From Mercurialis annua (lineage: Eukaryota > Streptophyta > Magnoliopsida > Malpighiales > Euphorbiaceae), in contig NC_065572.1 in NCBI RefSeq assembly GCF_937616625.2, positions 41,505,653-41,569,652 on the forward strand: 64,000 bases of DNA, in the 5' to 3' direction. Position numbers and translations under genes: made by a program. Below, in pieces: positions 22,552-35,392 of this stretch; position 1 is the first letter of the stretch, and each line of letters opens with the position of its first letter. The notes below the pieces were generated by a model, which was not told where the DNA came from, did no database searches, and saw only the letters and a list, made by a program, of their open reading frames with translations.

Positions 22552-24098
22552 TATTAGTGATATGCACTAGGTCAATCATGTTTGACCATGTTTTGACTTT
22601 ATCATTTTGTTATTTATTGATTGGCAGTTTTTATCATTTTATATTAATGATTAAAATACTTGAATGGTTAATTCTTTTTAAGGTCATCAAGTATGTGACT
22701 TGATAGTAAAACCCTTAAGTTTTTTAAAAATAATTATATACCATCTATCCCTAGTCTAAATAGAGCATTGAGACTAGTATGATGTTGACTGATGATTATG
22801 TTTTACTAATCATGTATATGAGATATTAAGTCAAATCATAGGTGCTATTTGAGAAATAAGGCACTGGATGACCCACTATGAGAATACTACATATATCACT
22901 GTCATAAGTAATTCTCATTACAGTTCTATTAGTATAATCCTTTGACCTTGAAATCATCATGGATTTCTACATAGCTATTTCATATTTTGATACAGTCTTA
23001 TATTATCTTTAACAGGATAATGTAATAGATTGTCATTGGATATGAAAGTAACTATATGAGAAATGTGATTGACTGGGAAGGAATTTGTCTCTCATTTATT
23101 TGAGTAAGATATCTATGGGCCCTTTGAAGAAGATAGACTGAAGGAAATGCATGGCCATGCTAAATGAATTGATAAAGAGTTATCATTTTCACTCCACTTA
23201 GAGTCAAGAAACTAATGATTGAATATTATAAGGATGACAGGACTATGCCTTATATTCAATCTGAATATCGAGAGACAAAGGGATTAAAATATTATTGTAA
23301 ATGGTTAAATCAGATTGCCGATATTCGTATAACTTGGGTAGTCATAATGTCTTTCTAGAGGCCACTTACGACTTGTGGGCTGAAATAGGGATTTTGGGCC
23401 TACTGCCAACGTTATATGAACCTACAGGGTCGCACAATAAGAACAGGCCCAAAACAGTTATGGGTTGTACAAGCCCAATGTGATTAAGTGATTAATTATC
23501 ATATATATATATACATATATATATATAATTCGTAATATATATATATATTAACAAATTTACATTAATTCGAAATTTAAGGATAAGTGTTTTCCTTAATTTA
23601 TTATTTTTTGAAGATAATAAATATAATAATTAATATATATGGATGATTATCAAAAAGGAGTTTTTGATAAACATAAACTTGTAAGAGTTGCAATGAAATT
23701 GAAATACGAATTTGTCTCAAACCCTAATGTTGTTGTATGACTATAAATACACATTAAGGAATAGGTTTGAGGATCACGAAATTCATTATTCACTAAATCA
23801 CTAAAATTCGAAATTGCTTGTGAAGCAATAGTGCTAGCACACAAGCACTAGTTTTGGCTAAAGGTCTGTTCGTGTGGATACTCGTAGAGGACGCATTCTT
23901 TTGGAGGCGTTTCTGATCCGAGGCCAGGTATCACCAAAGTGAACCACCTCCTTCCTTCCTACATTGCTGTTGAATTCGACATACAAGTAAGTATTAATTC
24001 TGTTGTTAATCTATTTATTCGAATTACATGGATATTGGTTTGGGTTTTAGATAAAAAATTTGAAATTCCGCTGCGTTATGCACCTAGAAAACCCAACA
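22552..24098 (+). mobile_element. Copia-type solo LTR (1,547 bp) in the 3' LTR of D
   Basis: Flanked by a perfect 5-bp duplication CGCTG (22547-22551 and 24099-24103). The 5' LTR of D shows the uninterrupted site near 15690 (CTACTGTAGTTACC). The insert starts TATTAGTGATATGC and ends CACCTAGAAAACCCAACA; the start would be TG in a canonical LTR. Several features suggest a Copia LTR, possibly Bianca-like: the AAAACCCAACA end, a TATA box and a splice-donor-like AAGTAAGT near the 3' end. There is no internal region. The lineage name is from memory and uncertain. Confidence 0.7.
23742..23749 (+). promoter_or_regulatory. TATA box of the Copia-type solo LTR
   Basis: TATAAATA in context GACTATAAATACACATT, about 350 bp before the LTR 3' end and on the strand of its TG..CA orientation. 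Likely core promoter; activity is not known. Confidence 0.5.
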
Positions 24099-24975
24099 CG
24101 CTGTAGTTATCCTGTTCCGCTGTCTGAAACAACAGCGTTAGAAGGCTGTTTTTAATAGCTTTAATTTCCAGATTTGAGGTACCAACTTCAGGACTAATTT
24201 CTGATACCTTCGGGTACTAGTTTAAGTCCGAAGTCTAAATGAAAGTTTTAGAAGGCATTCCAAACTTTAGAAATGCCAATTTTATTTTGAGTTTGGGCCA
24301 TTGTAAGTCACAGTTTTAACAACTCAAAGTTGGTCGAAAAACATGAAATAAATAGGACATTTTTATAAGCTAATTTTGAGCAATATTTTGGAGACCTTAG
24401 AGATGTCGAATGAAGTTCGAGTCTAAAGGAAAGTTGTTTACGATATTATGGACTACAGAAATGTAAAATGTTTTTGGTAAACGGGCAGTTTTAGATGAGC
24501 GGTTTTAATAGCCGAATTGGGCTAGAAAAGCAATTTTTGAACAAGTTAAAGTTAACTTAAAATGTTAGGTTATTTGAAGTAAATTGTTTTGGTTAATCAA
24601 ATATGATTTTGATTAATACCAAAGTTAATTAAAATAGAAATTATTATTAGAAATTCTAACAATAGAACTCTATATTAGATACGACGAAATATCGAGTTAC
24701 GGACTTGGCGAGCCAAGGAAGTTCGACGAGGATCGACATTTTATTTTTTATTATTATTTTGGATTATTAGTGATCCAGGTGAGTTGCACTTTATTTTTGC
24801 GTATTATTTATAAAAGCTAATTTCATATATGATAAGTATTTCTGTCAAATACATCACATTATATGTTTTGTTTGTATGAGATTTTGTTATGTTTGATTGC
24901 TGTGATATATCAACCTTGTGGTGATGTTTATTGTATGTATGAGACATGAGATTGGTTTGTGTGAGTTGAATCGGA

Positions 24976-25135
24976 TACATCGGTTAGCTTTGCTATCGAT
25001 GTCAGGCATATATGATACATCGGTTGGCTTCGTTATCGATGTCAGGTATATAAGATACATCAGTTGGCTTTGCTATCGATGTCAGGCATATAGTATACAT
25101 CGGTTGGCTTCACTATCGATGTCAGGCGAATGAGG
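24976..25135. repeat. Tandem repeat 4 x 40 bp in the 3' LTR of D
   Basis: Four 40-bp units starting TACATCGGTT or TACATCAGTT, the counterpart of 16581-16740. Substitutions between the copies are scattered and the unit number is the same. Confidence 0.9.
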
Positions 25136-25610
25136 TTAAGTATGATAGTTATGAAATGAAAAATCATGAATTATATTTTGAGTATACGATGCTATAATTT
25201 TAATAATACCGTTAATAATTTGCAAACTCACTCAGTATTTCCCAAAATACTGACCCCCTCACTCTGATGTTTTTCAGGTAGACAGTGTCGGATCAGACAA
25301 ACCATCTTCGTTGTGCTAGAAGTCGATTGACTTGCACAGAGTATGAGTTCCTAGAGCTGTAGTAGTCAGTAGGTGCTAGTACAAAATTTGTGATTTGATT
25401 TCAAAGAATCATTTTGAATGTAAACTCTAATAAAATAGTTTACTATCTATAATTGTATTATCTAAAAGAGTTTTTTTAAAAATGTTTTATATATGATATT
25501 ATGTTTTTATTTGCGAAAAATTTATAGTAGTTTTAGGCTTGCTACAGGTTTCGGAGCTACCACTCTCATTCCCTAGCGCCAGTCACGGCTCAATAATTTG
25601 GGTGGTGACA

Positions 25611-25745
25611 TCTCGGTTGCCCCCTATCATTGGTTTTTTGCAGGTTTATCTAATTTTTGTTTATCTGCAAGGCTAGCTACGGATTTTGGTACAACCATAC
25701 CTATGCCCTAGCGCTGGTCGCGATCCATGAAATTGGGTCGTGACA
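25611..25745 (+). mobile_element. Element C: 5' LTR, second part
   Basis: Resumes with TCTCGGTTGCCCC, the sequence expected after the breakpoint at 13619 (compare 32370-32390 in the 3' LTR of C). It continues to the LTR end GGGTCGTGACA. The GGTCGCGATCCATG..AATTGGGTCGTGACA ending is shared with LTRs B, E and F. Confidence 0.85.
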
Positions 25746-25749
25746 AACT

Positions 25750-25761
25750 TGGTATCAGAGC
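25750..25761 (+). promoter_or_regulatory. Element C: primer binding site (Met-tRNA type)
   Basis: TGGTATCAGAGC begins 5 bp after the LTR end GTGACA. Confidence 0.85.
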
Positions 25762-28154
25762 TTTGGTTTCAAACCAATGCCATTTGCATGCTATGTGTTT
25801 ACTCTGTTGAGTCGTTAATGAGTCATATGTACTACTGCGGAATTAGGATTCATGTCTTGTCTTTTGAAATGTCATCTTTTAATTTTAAACTTTCCGCCTA
25901 CAACGATAGGAATATGTCGAGTTAGTCATTTATATGTCTTGATTTGATGCTAATATTTTTGTTGTTGATGCCGTTTCACTTGGGTGATTTCAACTGCTTT
26001 TGATTTCTCGGAAAATCTTATATTTAGTAATTTTCTTTAAATCATACTTGGTTATGATGTTATTTGCTTTATCTTGATTATGTTGCGTTTCACATGGGTA
26101 ATAAAATTTGGCTGTTATACCTTTAATGATTTTTATTGCCGTTGAGTTTTTGGTGAGTACTTTGGTTTCGGCCGAGAGCCTTGATTTTAAAAATAATATT
26201 TTGTCAGGCTTTAGCATCGTTTCGGGTTTAAATGATTTTTGACTGAAAAATCTTTTCACGTTCTGTGGATTACGTTGCTGGCCACGTGTTGGTTTTAAAT
26301 TATCCTAAGGAAATTATTTTCGGCCTAACTGGTGTTTTGACGAAAAAGTCAAATGGGTACTGGACACGACACCCTAATAATATTATTTTCAGTATCTTGC
26401 CAGAAAAATGAAATTCTTATTTTTTAAAATTTAATATTTGACTGATGATTGCAAAAGGGTAGTTGTTTTAAAATAAAATGAATTTCTCGTATTTAAAGTT
26501 TAAATCTTACGTATAACTTGGTGTTTCTAAAATGATTGTTTTGAAACTAATATTAATTTTTTTTTAAATATGATACCGTTTTGACGAATTAAGATAATTT
26601 TTATAATTTTGCCATGTTGTGGTTTGTCAACACTTGGTGTTATTGGTCTTGTACTTAATTTGCTAGTTTTGACTAAAGCTTGTGTTTCTGAAAAGGTTGT
26701 TAAAGAATAATTAATTGTTTCCTCACTTGGGTTATGAGTTTGATTTTTGTTATTTGAATGACGTCAAGCTTCCTATTTTAAAAATATTGGAATTTGTTTC
26801 AAAATGCGTTTTTCCGGATCTAAAAATGTGTAGTATACATTTTATAAATGGTTATTGCGGGTCTGACTTAAGTCACCCAAATTGGAGTTGAGCTTGGAAG
26901 TTTTAATTACTCGGGTAACTCGATGATTTTAAATTGAGGCGTTTGAGAATAAAATTCTTAACCATTGTTTCGTAAAGAGGTTTTCCGGAAAATGATTTTT
27001 AAAACTGCGGGACTCGACATGAACTTGAAATCTATTTTGAAAATTTTATCTTTCGAAATTGGTTTTAATACGTACTTTTCATTAGTATCTTAATTCGTTT
27101 TATTATGATTTGAAGTTTTGAGCATGTTATTACATATTTTAATTATTGTTGGACTATTTGAGTTATTACCATGTCGGTAGGAATACGTTGATCGGATAAG
27201 TTGTTGCATGCTCAACTCTTTGTTATAATATTTTTTATCTACCATGATGATTGTTTATTTTATTGCAAGATGTTTCAGTGGTTTTCACTTGTGTGAAAAA
27301 TTCATGACATGTATTACTGTGTTATTATTTTTGTCTCTTATGTTTGATTAAGTTATGCCATATCAGTGTTTGTCCTCGTTGGCCTCATTGTGTGGAGTAT
27401 CACGTGAGGGTAATCCTCGCTAGTCATTTGCTTAACTTTGACGTTGGTGTCAATGTGCGATTCAAACCTTTGTTTAGACCCTGCGATTATTTTTAGATGT
27501 CGTAATTGGTTTAGCCGAATCTATAGTTTGAACTCTGGAAAATCGAGGTGATTGATTTTGGTATCAAGGAATTTGTGGAGCGATTCATAAGAGAAATTAG
27601 TGGATTGGAATTACGAATCTATCCTTGTCAGAGGAAGGTAATTTGAGTTATATTACTCAGCACTGATGGAATATTTCTACTCGTAGATGTTTGCCTCGTG
27701 CGTTAAGTTTCGAGCGTTAGGCATTTCAAGATCGGATTTGTTGTGGAAATTAGAGTATCGAAATTTTCGGCTTTGGCATTCTAGAAATAGATTTGGAATC
27801 TGTGAATCGAGATTGATCAGTGTAGTAATACACTAGTGTTTGCATTAGGTAGATCGGTGAAATACAGAAACTTGTGATGGGGATGGGAAGGCGGTCGTAT
27901 TGCTTTGTTGTATTTGGAAAATCTTCAAATTGATTTGAGGTGGAATTCATTGTTAGGTAAATTTTAGTTTCGTTTTTGAATTGGGTTATTTCGTTAATGA
28001 CGATTCAAATTGGTGGACTAGGATAATGGAGATGGGCAAATATGTCAAGATGGACGAATGCACGTCTCACAGAGTGTAATGTCTAGTTAATGTTTCGAAG
28101 GAAAATTGATTTCAAATATTAACTTGTTAAAGTAATTGAAATGTTTTTATCACG

Positions 28155-28357
28155 TAATTGTACCTAGACATGTCATGAGCATGCATTTGAAAAGCCACTA
28201 ATAGAAAACTGCATTGAGCATTGAGTATGATTACTAATTAAAAGAGAAATAAATAATTGATACATGCATTTAGTACATTCATCACGACATTAAATGATTA
28301 GGGTTGAATGCAACTCTTTGGGGATGAGAGTTTTCATCACCCTGACACACAATTATG
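28155..28357 (+). other. Conserved non-coding module, element C copy
   Basis: Blocks AATTGTACCTAGACATG, GCATTGAGCATTGAGTATG, TACATGCATTTAGTACAT, GGGGATGAGAGTTTTCATC and CACAATTATG, in the same order as in A, D and E. Confidence 0.65.
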
Positions 28358-29857
28358 TAAAATAAATTTTATCAGTGAAACTTATCAAGAAAAATGTTTT
28401 GTTATAAACTCGCAAGTTATATTGTGAAAATGGTGTTTAAAAGTCGATAAATTTCAAACAGTTTGAAATTTTTGTTGGAAACTAGACAAATACTCTATTA
28501 TGACGGTGGTGATTTAAGAGAAATTGCATTATAAAGATTTGTTTTATATTGTTGGAGTATCTGTATTTGATAAAGGATATCTATGGTTATAAGGTTGTAC
28601 TCGAAGTTTAATTGGGGTAAGTGCGGAAAACTATTGAGTTCAGGTTAAAGAATTGTGTTAGCTTAGAGTATATAATTTGAGGATTTGTGATTTAAGGAAA
28701 TTGGTTATGTTCTGCGTGGTTATTTACACTGAAAGACTTAAAAAGAAATTTTGTTTTTAGAGATTCGAATTCTGTTTAAAAGGTTTTGTAACGATATGGA
28801 AATTATTTCGTAAATGAAGGGATTCTATTTGCAAAAAAAAAATTATCTTTTGAGAACGTGATGAAACTTTGTCAGTTTTGATTTAAAGGCGGATTTTAAG
28901 ATTTTTCTAAATGAACAATTTTATAAAATTGTGAATTATTATTTTGAAAGTAAGGTTCAGTTATGATTTTAAATTGAGAGTGTTTTATTATGTTGATGCG
29001 TTTATAAAACTAGAGGATTTTTCAACGGGTTAATTATTTTTGGTTAAAAAATGAAATTAAAGTTGAGGTGCTAGTAATTTCAAATTAAAGGCGGACGGTG
29101 TTATAATATATTTTTTGGTACGAAAAGTTTTTTTCCATAAAATATTTTTTTCAGCATAACAGTTTCAATTTTAATGATCTTCTGGGGGATACGAGGTTAT
29201 AGTTGCATGATGGAAATTTTTTTGGATTGTTCCTACACTTGATATGTTGATTTGGTAGTCTTTGAGGCTTGATCTTGTAATTTTTAGAAATTTTCCTCGT
29301 AAAGTGTGTTGGTGATTCTCAGTTTGAAAGTTTTTATTCATTCACACGTGTCGTGTTTTGAGAAGTCGTTGACGTACCAAATTGTTGAATTCAGAATTTT
29401 TCGCATATGAGTGTGGTGACCATTCAAGTTTTCAATTCAGTTTTAAATTTAATTTTCGTTTTGACTTTCTCCGAACTACATTGCGGTAGGATTATCTTTT
29501 GGTAAAATTTTCCTTTCTTTCGGAATTCTCTAAGACGAGGTTTATTGGTAGTGTTAAGCGGGAGTTAGTTTTACCAAGTGTGATTATTGTTGGAGTGGGT
29601 TAGCAGTGCTTTAAAAGTTGTCGTTTGCGAGAGATCGATTATGATCGCGGAGGTGTTAGCATAAGTTGATTTAATAGGTTTTTTTTAATTATGTTGGGTT
29701 GTCACTGGGTCGATGAGCAATTTTGAAAATCGGAAATTGTTATGCATAATTGTCTTCTTTCCGTTCTATTTGGGATTCGTAAATTCTTAAATTATGTGTT
29801 AGTAGTGGTTTTTGGTGCGTGATGTTTCTATTTTTATTTTATTTTGCTTTTGGGGTA

Positions 29858-29894
29858 AATTCGAGGACGAATTTTTTTAAGTTGAAGAGAATAA
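29858..29894 (+). promoter_or_regulatory. Element C: AATTCG..CGAATT dyad and degraded polypurine tract
   Basis: AATTCGAGGACGAATT (29858-29873) is followed by GAAGAGAATAA immediately before the 3' LTR. The purine tract is interrupted compared with that of D. Confidence 0.7.
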
Positions 29895-32455
29895 TAGAAT
29901 ATCCCATATTTTTTTTATTTTTTTAAATGGGTTTCGGTTATAATAAATGAATTCGCGTGTAGATTTATAGTTCACTTATTGATTTAATTAAATTTTTGGT
30001 TAGGTCCATTTTAATTGACCCAAGAGCATTATTTTTTCTTTTTTGCATGGGCCATGAAGGTCCATGCAATCCCCTTTTCTTTGTGACCAATAATTCTATG
30101 GATGTAGTGTTATTTTCGCTGCTTGATTTGTTATTTTCCTTTCCTTATTTAAAGCCTCTTTAAACCTTAATTTATTTTCCTCATTCCATCAAACCCTGGC
30201 CGCCACATTACTCTTCCAATCTCTGAAATTTTTTGTGCAAATCATCCTCAAAATTCTGGTGAAATTGGGAAGAACAATCATTAATATTTTTTTCAGATTC
30301 GCTTAAATCGACACTTCTTTTCGCTGAGTCGTTCTCATTCGTTTTATCTTTGTTTGGAGATCCGTTTCATCTCAGCCGTAGAAGACTCGATCTTCTACAA
30401 TACCTAAGCTCCGGAATTCAAAACGGTACGTAAATAGTTCCTTTATAGCCACCGTTATTTCGCATTTTTCTTAGCTAATTCTTGCAGCAATTTGTTATTT
30501 AAATCAGCAGTTTAGTATTTTGATTCGTTCTCCTTTATAGCATTAAATTTGGATCCCTCTCGTCGTAGTTGTAGTAGACACACGCCTTTACGATTCTTGT
30601 CTTTTTTTTTCGCCAAACGATACGTAAATGAATCTGCTATGGTCGCCGCCGTTTCATCGGTTTGGTGCGTCATTTTTGGCTCTGTTTTGTGTTGAGCTTC
30701 TGCCGATGGGTTCTTTTATTGAGTTGATTCAATGATGCTAGATTGTTTGTTTAATCGATTGATTATGGTTTTTCCTTGACTCTCTTGAATTAGTTTCAAT
30801 TCTTCCATTGTTCTTGGTTGTCATTGATGGTCACTGCTGAATGGTTTTGTTGTTAATGAAATTATGAATCTTGTTCAAATATGGGTTGGTTATGATTTTG
30901 GCTATTTATTGGAATGAGTATTGTGAATGTTTGGGTTGTTCAAGAATTTGGTTTGTTGCTCTTAATTATAATTTCACTATTTGGTTTTTGTTTTTAGTAA
31001 CTGGTTTGGGTTCTATTGGTTGGTTATAACGAGAGTGGGCTCATCTTAGTTTCTTATTTAGAATATTATTGTAAAGTGTTTGATCTTGTTCTTGCATGAT
31101 ATGCATCATTCACTCTTAATTAGGATGCATGGTTATGATTTTGGTTCACGTGGGATTATGCATTTGATATTGTTATTGTTGGCTTAAGGATGACATTTGG
31201 CAGTAAAGCCTTTCCTTAAATGTAAGGGCCATTTTAAATATTTATTTTCAATCTGTAACTCGGCTAACCCACTATTTTGAAATTGATCTATTTTATTATT
31301 TAAATATTATTTAAATAATATTTTTCTGAAACAAATTTTAAAACGGGAACTCAATAGACCTTACGTATCCTTGACTTATTATTTATTTGAGTATTGTGTT
31401 TACTCTATGTTGTTTGTGTTTCTACTCGGGTCTTTATATGATTAATTATCTATCCTGCTTTGGCTATACTTGTGCGTGTCTAGTACTCTCGAGAGTTAGG
31501 GGTTGGTTTTAATATTGGTTTTACCTTGTTCTTAGACTCGTCGACTATTTGTGCTTCGAGTCAAATCAGGTGTTGTCGCTTGCCAGGTTTTCACGTGGAT
31601 TAACAAGCTGTGAGTTTGTACTTACTATTTACCGCTTTATGAAGTAAATTGTTATTTTAATATCTATATATTGTATACGTACAATTGCGAACTGTTTTTC
31701 CATTATGGCTCTTAGTTGGAACATGCTACCTAATGGGCTTCATTAGGACTGCGTGCGCACCGGTAATGATCTGGGTAAGGTATATGGTAAAATGTAGTAA
31801 CTCGGTGAGAGCATAGCTCTCGGGACCAGCTAGAGTAACTCGGTGTACCTCAGCTCTCGTGACTCTGGATATGGATTAAGTGGGGTCGGTGGTAACTCGA
31901 TGTAGCTTAGCTCTCGGGCCCAGGCCTATTGGATTAAGGATATATTTAGTATTGTGGATTAGGGTTCAACTATTATACGTAATGTTTATATTAAATGTTT
32001 TAAAAGGGGTTTTAAAGGTTTTCACTTGATAAATGTAAATAGTGGTATGAACTCATCTCAGTATATCTAACCCCGTTGTTTTTCCAATTTTTCCAGGGTT
32101 ATGATTTGAGAGAGTCAGCTGATCTCCGTTTCTTTACTTTCCTCGGAGGTCCCATTTATTTTAATAAAGCTGTTAAACTGTTTTATTCTTAGACCGCAGT
32201 AGTAACTAGAAGTTCTTATTTTATTCTAGTTGTTTCTCGGATTGGTCTAACTGGATATATTTGCTTTGGCATGTTATACTGATATATATGTCATATTGGA
32301 GACTCGTAGTTGTACGAGCATTTATTATATTATGTTGAATATTATGAACTGCTAGAACTAGGCTGAAGTCTCGGTTGCCCCCGAGCATTGGTTTTCTTGC
32401 AGGTTTATCTAATTATTGTTTATCCGCAAGCCTAGCTACGGGTTTTGGTACAACC
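29895..32455 (+). mobile_element. Element C: 3' LTR, deleted and truncated
   Basis: Starts TAGAATATCCC where the 5' LTR has TGTAATATCCC, so the terminal TG is lost. Against the 5' LTR it lacks about 500 bp near 31255 (the 5' LTR segment from about 11975 to 12500) and about 40 bp near 31475. It stops at GGTACAACC (32455), about 60 bp short of the expected GTGACA end, and runs straight into satellite. Confidence 0.8.
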
Positions 32456-32779
32456 GTTTGGCTTAAATCGCTAATAAGGTAAAATGTTTGGATTGATTTC
32501 GTAACGTTTGTAAACTTACGGCTTAATTCGCTAAAAAGGTGAAACATTTAATTTTGTTCTGTAACGTATGTAAACATTTTAGATTTGTTTCGTAACGTTT
32601 TACACGTTTTGCTTAAATCGCAAAAAAGGTGAAACGTTAGGATTTGTTTCATAACGTTTTAAATGTTTGGCATAAACTGATAAAAAAAAGGGAAACGTTT
32701 GGATTTGCTTCTTAACGTTTGAAAACTTTTAGCTTAAATCGCTAAAAAGGTGAAACGTTTGGATTTGTTTCATAGCGTC
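32456..32779. repeat. 60-bp satellite, block 3 (about 5 monomers)
   Basis: Forward-orientation monomers between truncated ends of C and E. They start inside a monomer at GTTTGGCTTAAATCG and stop inside one at TTTCATAGCG. Confidence 0.9.
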
Positions 32780-35376
32780 TATATCTCCCAATTGCACCGT
32801 CGGATCGGGCCGCCGTTTGGATATGTTGTTCCTGAGAGGATTTATTAAAATCTGGTCGGTCGGACCGAGTTTTTGTTGAATTCGCAGGCGCGAACTATAG
32901 TTAATAGTCGCTAACTAATGCTTTTGAAGTTCGCGGGTCCGAACTATATTTAGCGGGCGTGAACTTGCACTGTTCAGTTCGTTGGTTTTCTATTTAAAGA
33001 CCCCTTATTCAACCTAAACTCTTTTTCTTCGACTTTTAAAACCCTAAAACGGCTGGAGTCATATTCTAACTCATTCCTATCAACTTTCCACTCAATTTTA
33101 ATCCTTATTAAGTGTTTATATCATTCCTTTGGGGTTTTATCTCTAGTTCTTTAATTCTACTTATTCTAAACCCTCTAGACTTCGTTGTATATTGTTGTAG
33201 GCTGAGTTGGGTTATATTATTTCTGGGTTTTCTTCTTTTGATCACTCAAGAGGTATGTATCACCTTTTACATTGGTTTTATGATAGTTCTATGTGTTGTA
33301 TTGTTAGATTGTTGTGTTACATCTATTTGTAGGGTGGTGTGATTTATTTTTTGTTTTACTTTTAATGTTAAATCTGGAAATATGGATTTGGTATTGTAAT
33401 TGGCTTATGAATGTAAATTATACTTTGGGTGGATTGGATTGGTCGTTTTAATTGAAAGGTTTATCAAATGGCTATGTTCTTTGGTTCTAAATTTTATTTT
33501 TGGACATTAATATAAATCTGGAAATCTTAATGAAATTGGTAATACGTTGCTAGTTAGACAATGATACATTGGGTGGCTTGAGATCTTTGGCTAGTTATGA
33601 ATGCTAAGCAAAATTGTGGTTTTCTTCAAGTAATTCGCCGTTTTAAGAATGTATATGCATGGCTGGAAATACTTCCAAAAGTTTTTTTAAAGAGTTTATA
33701 TGAGTACTTTGGGTGTTCTTTCGATTAGATGTTTAATTGATGTTTTTGGCTAAGGTTATGTTGCATACTTAGGGTTGTTTTTAATCAAAATCTTAAGGGC
33801 TAGAATTATGTTTGATAAAACTATTGTGGACACATACAAGATGTTAGTTTACCTTGAGTTGCTCGAATAATCAATGGTTGACATGGTATATAAGTGTGGT
33901 GGATTTTTTCCAAAGGCTTTATGGCTATCTAAGTTGTATTTCAGATTTCAGTTAAGTTTGTAAAAGGCATTTAAATCATATTGATTTCATTTAAGGTGGC
34001 TTATTGAGAAGTGTATACTTTGGGTGTTACTTGCCAAGTATTGGCAAGCTATATGGTTTTTGCTTCATATTGTGGTGGTATTGTTAAGCTACGGATTGAG
34101 TTCTTATTTCAAATGACTTTGGTTTATTTAAAGGACTTTGGTTTATACATTGGTATACATTTGGGTCGGGTTAGACTTGTGTCGCTCGACATGTTGTGTT
34201 GAGCTATACTGCAGTTAAGGCTAACACACTACTTTGGGGAACTCTTTTGTTTAAAAGAACTATTTAAGTTATGAAAAAGACGTTGGTTTTGTTTTAAGGA
34301 TAAGAACTCATCTAAGCTAACTTGCCTAAATTGTTTATAGTGAATGGTATGAATTCTTTGGTTTGTTTGGTATATGAATGTTTACATTACTTGGATTGTA
34401 CTTTGGTTGTGTTCAAGATGCTAGTCCTATGCGGTGTCTAGTATTCTTAAAGTTAGGGGTTGATCGGATTTTAACTTATACATTGTTTTGGACCCGCCGA
34501 CTGCTCGTGCTTCGGAGTACACGTAGGGTTAGCTGTTTTCCATGATTCACTATGATAAGCAAGCAGTGTGTTTGTAGTGTTATTTACCGCTTTATTAAGT
34601 ACCGCAACTATTTTAGTATATAAACTATTTTCGAACTGTTTTAAACGATTATGGATCTGGATTGGAACGAGCTACTCGATAGGCTTGTATCGAGACTGTG
34701 TGCACCAGTAATTACTCTGGGATCGACAAACTAATGTCTTGCTTATGCTGGTATATGACAAAGATTTGTTCCCGTCCACTCTGGGTTCGGTATGATACGT
34801 CATACTTACGCTGTGATCATTTCAATACTGTTATTTCCATAATCTTAAGTATATTAGCATAAAAGGATTTGGTTTAAGGGTTTTAAACTTAATAAATGTA
34901 AATAGCATTATGACCTCATCTCAGTATATCTGACCCTGTTGTTTTCCCAATTTTTCAAGGCTTATGATTTGAGAGCGTTGGTCATCTCCGTTTCTTTACT
35001 TTCCTCGGAGGTTTTTATGTCAATAAAGCTAGTCAACTGGTTTACTTCTTAGACCGTAGTAGAACTAGTTTAGTGTTTGATAGCTATACTTTGGATTGTC
35101 GTATTGGTACGATTGTATTGTTATTATAACTTTGGCACGTTCTATATGGATTATATATATGAGGCATGTTTTGTAGTTTCGGACTATTATCAAGTAATCA
35201 TATTAGAACTGTTATATAAACTGCTAGACTTAGGCTGGAGTCTCGGTTGCCCCCGAGCAGTGGTTTTTCTGCAGGTTTATGTGTTTGTTAATTATCCGCA
35301 AGGCTTTCTACGGGTTTAGGTACGACAGTACCCATACCCTAGCACCGGTCGCGATCCATGAAATTGGGTCATGACA
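32780..35376 (+). mobile_element. Element E: 5' LTR, truncated at its start
   Basis: The first ~220 bp are missing: the sequence enters at ATATCTCCCAATTGCACCG, which in full LTR F occurs at 42587. It then follows the LTR F plan through GACCCCTTATT, CTAGTCCTATGCGGTGTCTAG and GATCGACAAACTAATGTCTT to the end GGGTCATGACA. The segment upstream of the TATA-like TATTTAAA (about 32991) is unrelated to that of LTR F and contains CGAACTATA units instead. Confidence 0.75.
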
Positions 35377-35380
35377 AAGT

Positions 35381-35392
35381 TGGTATCAGAGC
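35381..35392 (+). promoter_or_regulatory. Element E: primer binding site (Met-tRNA type)
   Basis: TGGTATCAGAGC begins 5 bp after the LTR end, the same spacing as in C. Confidence 0.85.

Larger units (their letters stand above)
13620..25610 (+). mobile_element. Element D: non-coding LTR element nested in the 5' LTR of C
   Basis: A complete element with two LTRs (13620-17215 and 20840-25610), a PBS, a 3.6-kb internal region without coding frames and a PPT. It is bounded by a perfect 5-bp duplication TCTCG (13615-13619 and 25611-25615). Reading the flanks together reconstitutes the interrupted LTR of C, which proves the nesting order. Its LTRs differ by several percent by eye, partly C/T changes, so the insertion is not recent. 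Confidence 0.9.
20840..25610 (+). mobile_element. Element D: 3' LTR (4.8 kb, enlarged by a nested solo LTR)
   Basis: Starts TGTAATACCCCG and ends GGTGGTGACA before the TCTCG duplication. It is longer than the 5' LTR because a 1,547-bp Copia-type solo LTR sits at 22552-24098, and it lacks the MITE of the 5' copy. It also shows a small deletion near 22390 relative to 15495-15570 of the 5' LTR. Hairpins (21821) and the 40-bp tandem array (24976) are retained. Confidence 0.9.
25746..29894 (+). mobile_element. Element C: non-coding internal region
   Basis: About 4.1 kb without retroviral motifs in any frame; frames of up to 89 codons (25990-26259, minus) have no recognisable domain. It is collinear by eye with the internal region of E (35377-38916) over most of that region's length. 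Shared marks include the first 100 bp after the PBS (TCAAACCAA.GCCAT), TTTTCCGGA.AATGATTTT, and the 28155-28357 module. Conservation without coding points to descent from one non-coding family. Confidence 0.7.
10693..32455 (+). mobile_element. Element C: non-coding LTR element (LARD-like), split by element D
   Basis: Outer limits of the older of two nested elements. Its parts are 5' LTR (10693-13619 plus 25611-25745), PBS at 25750, non-coding internal region to 29894, and 3' LTR from 29895. It lies in the 60-bp satellite; the left flank is GTAAC (10688-10692). The right end is truncated, so no matching duplication can be seen. LTR ends and PBS match Tekay/Del Gypsy elements, but no gag or pol frame is present. 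That fits a large retrotransposon derivative mobilised in trans (inference). Confidence 0.8.
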
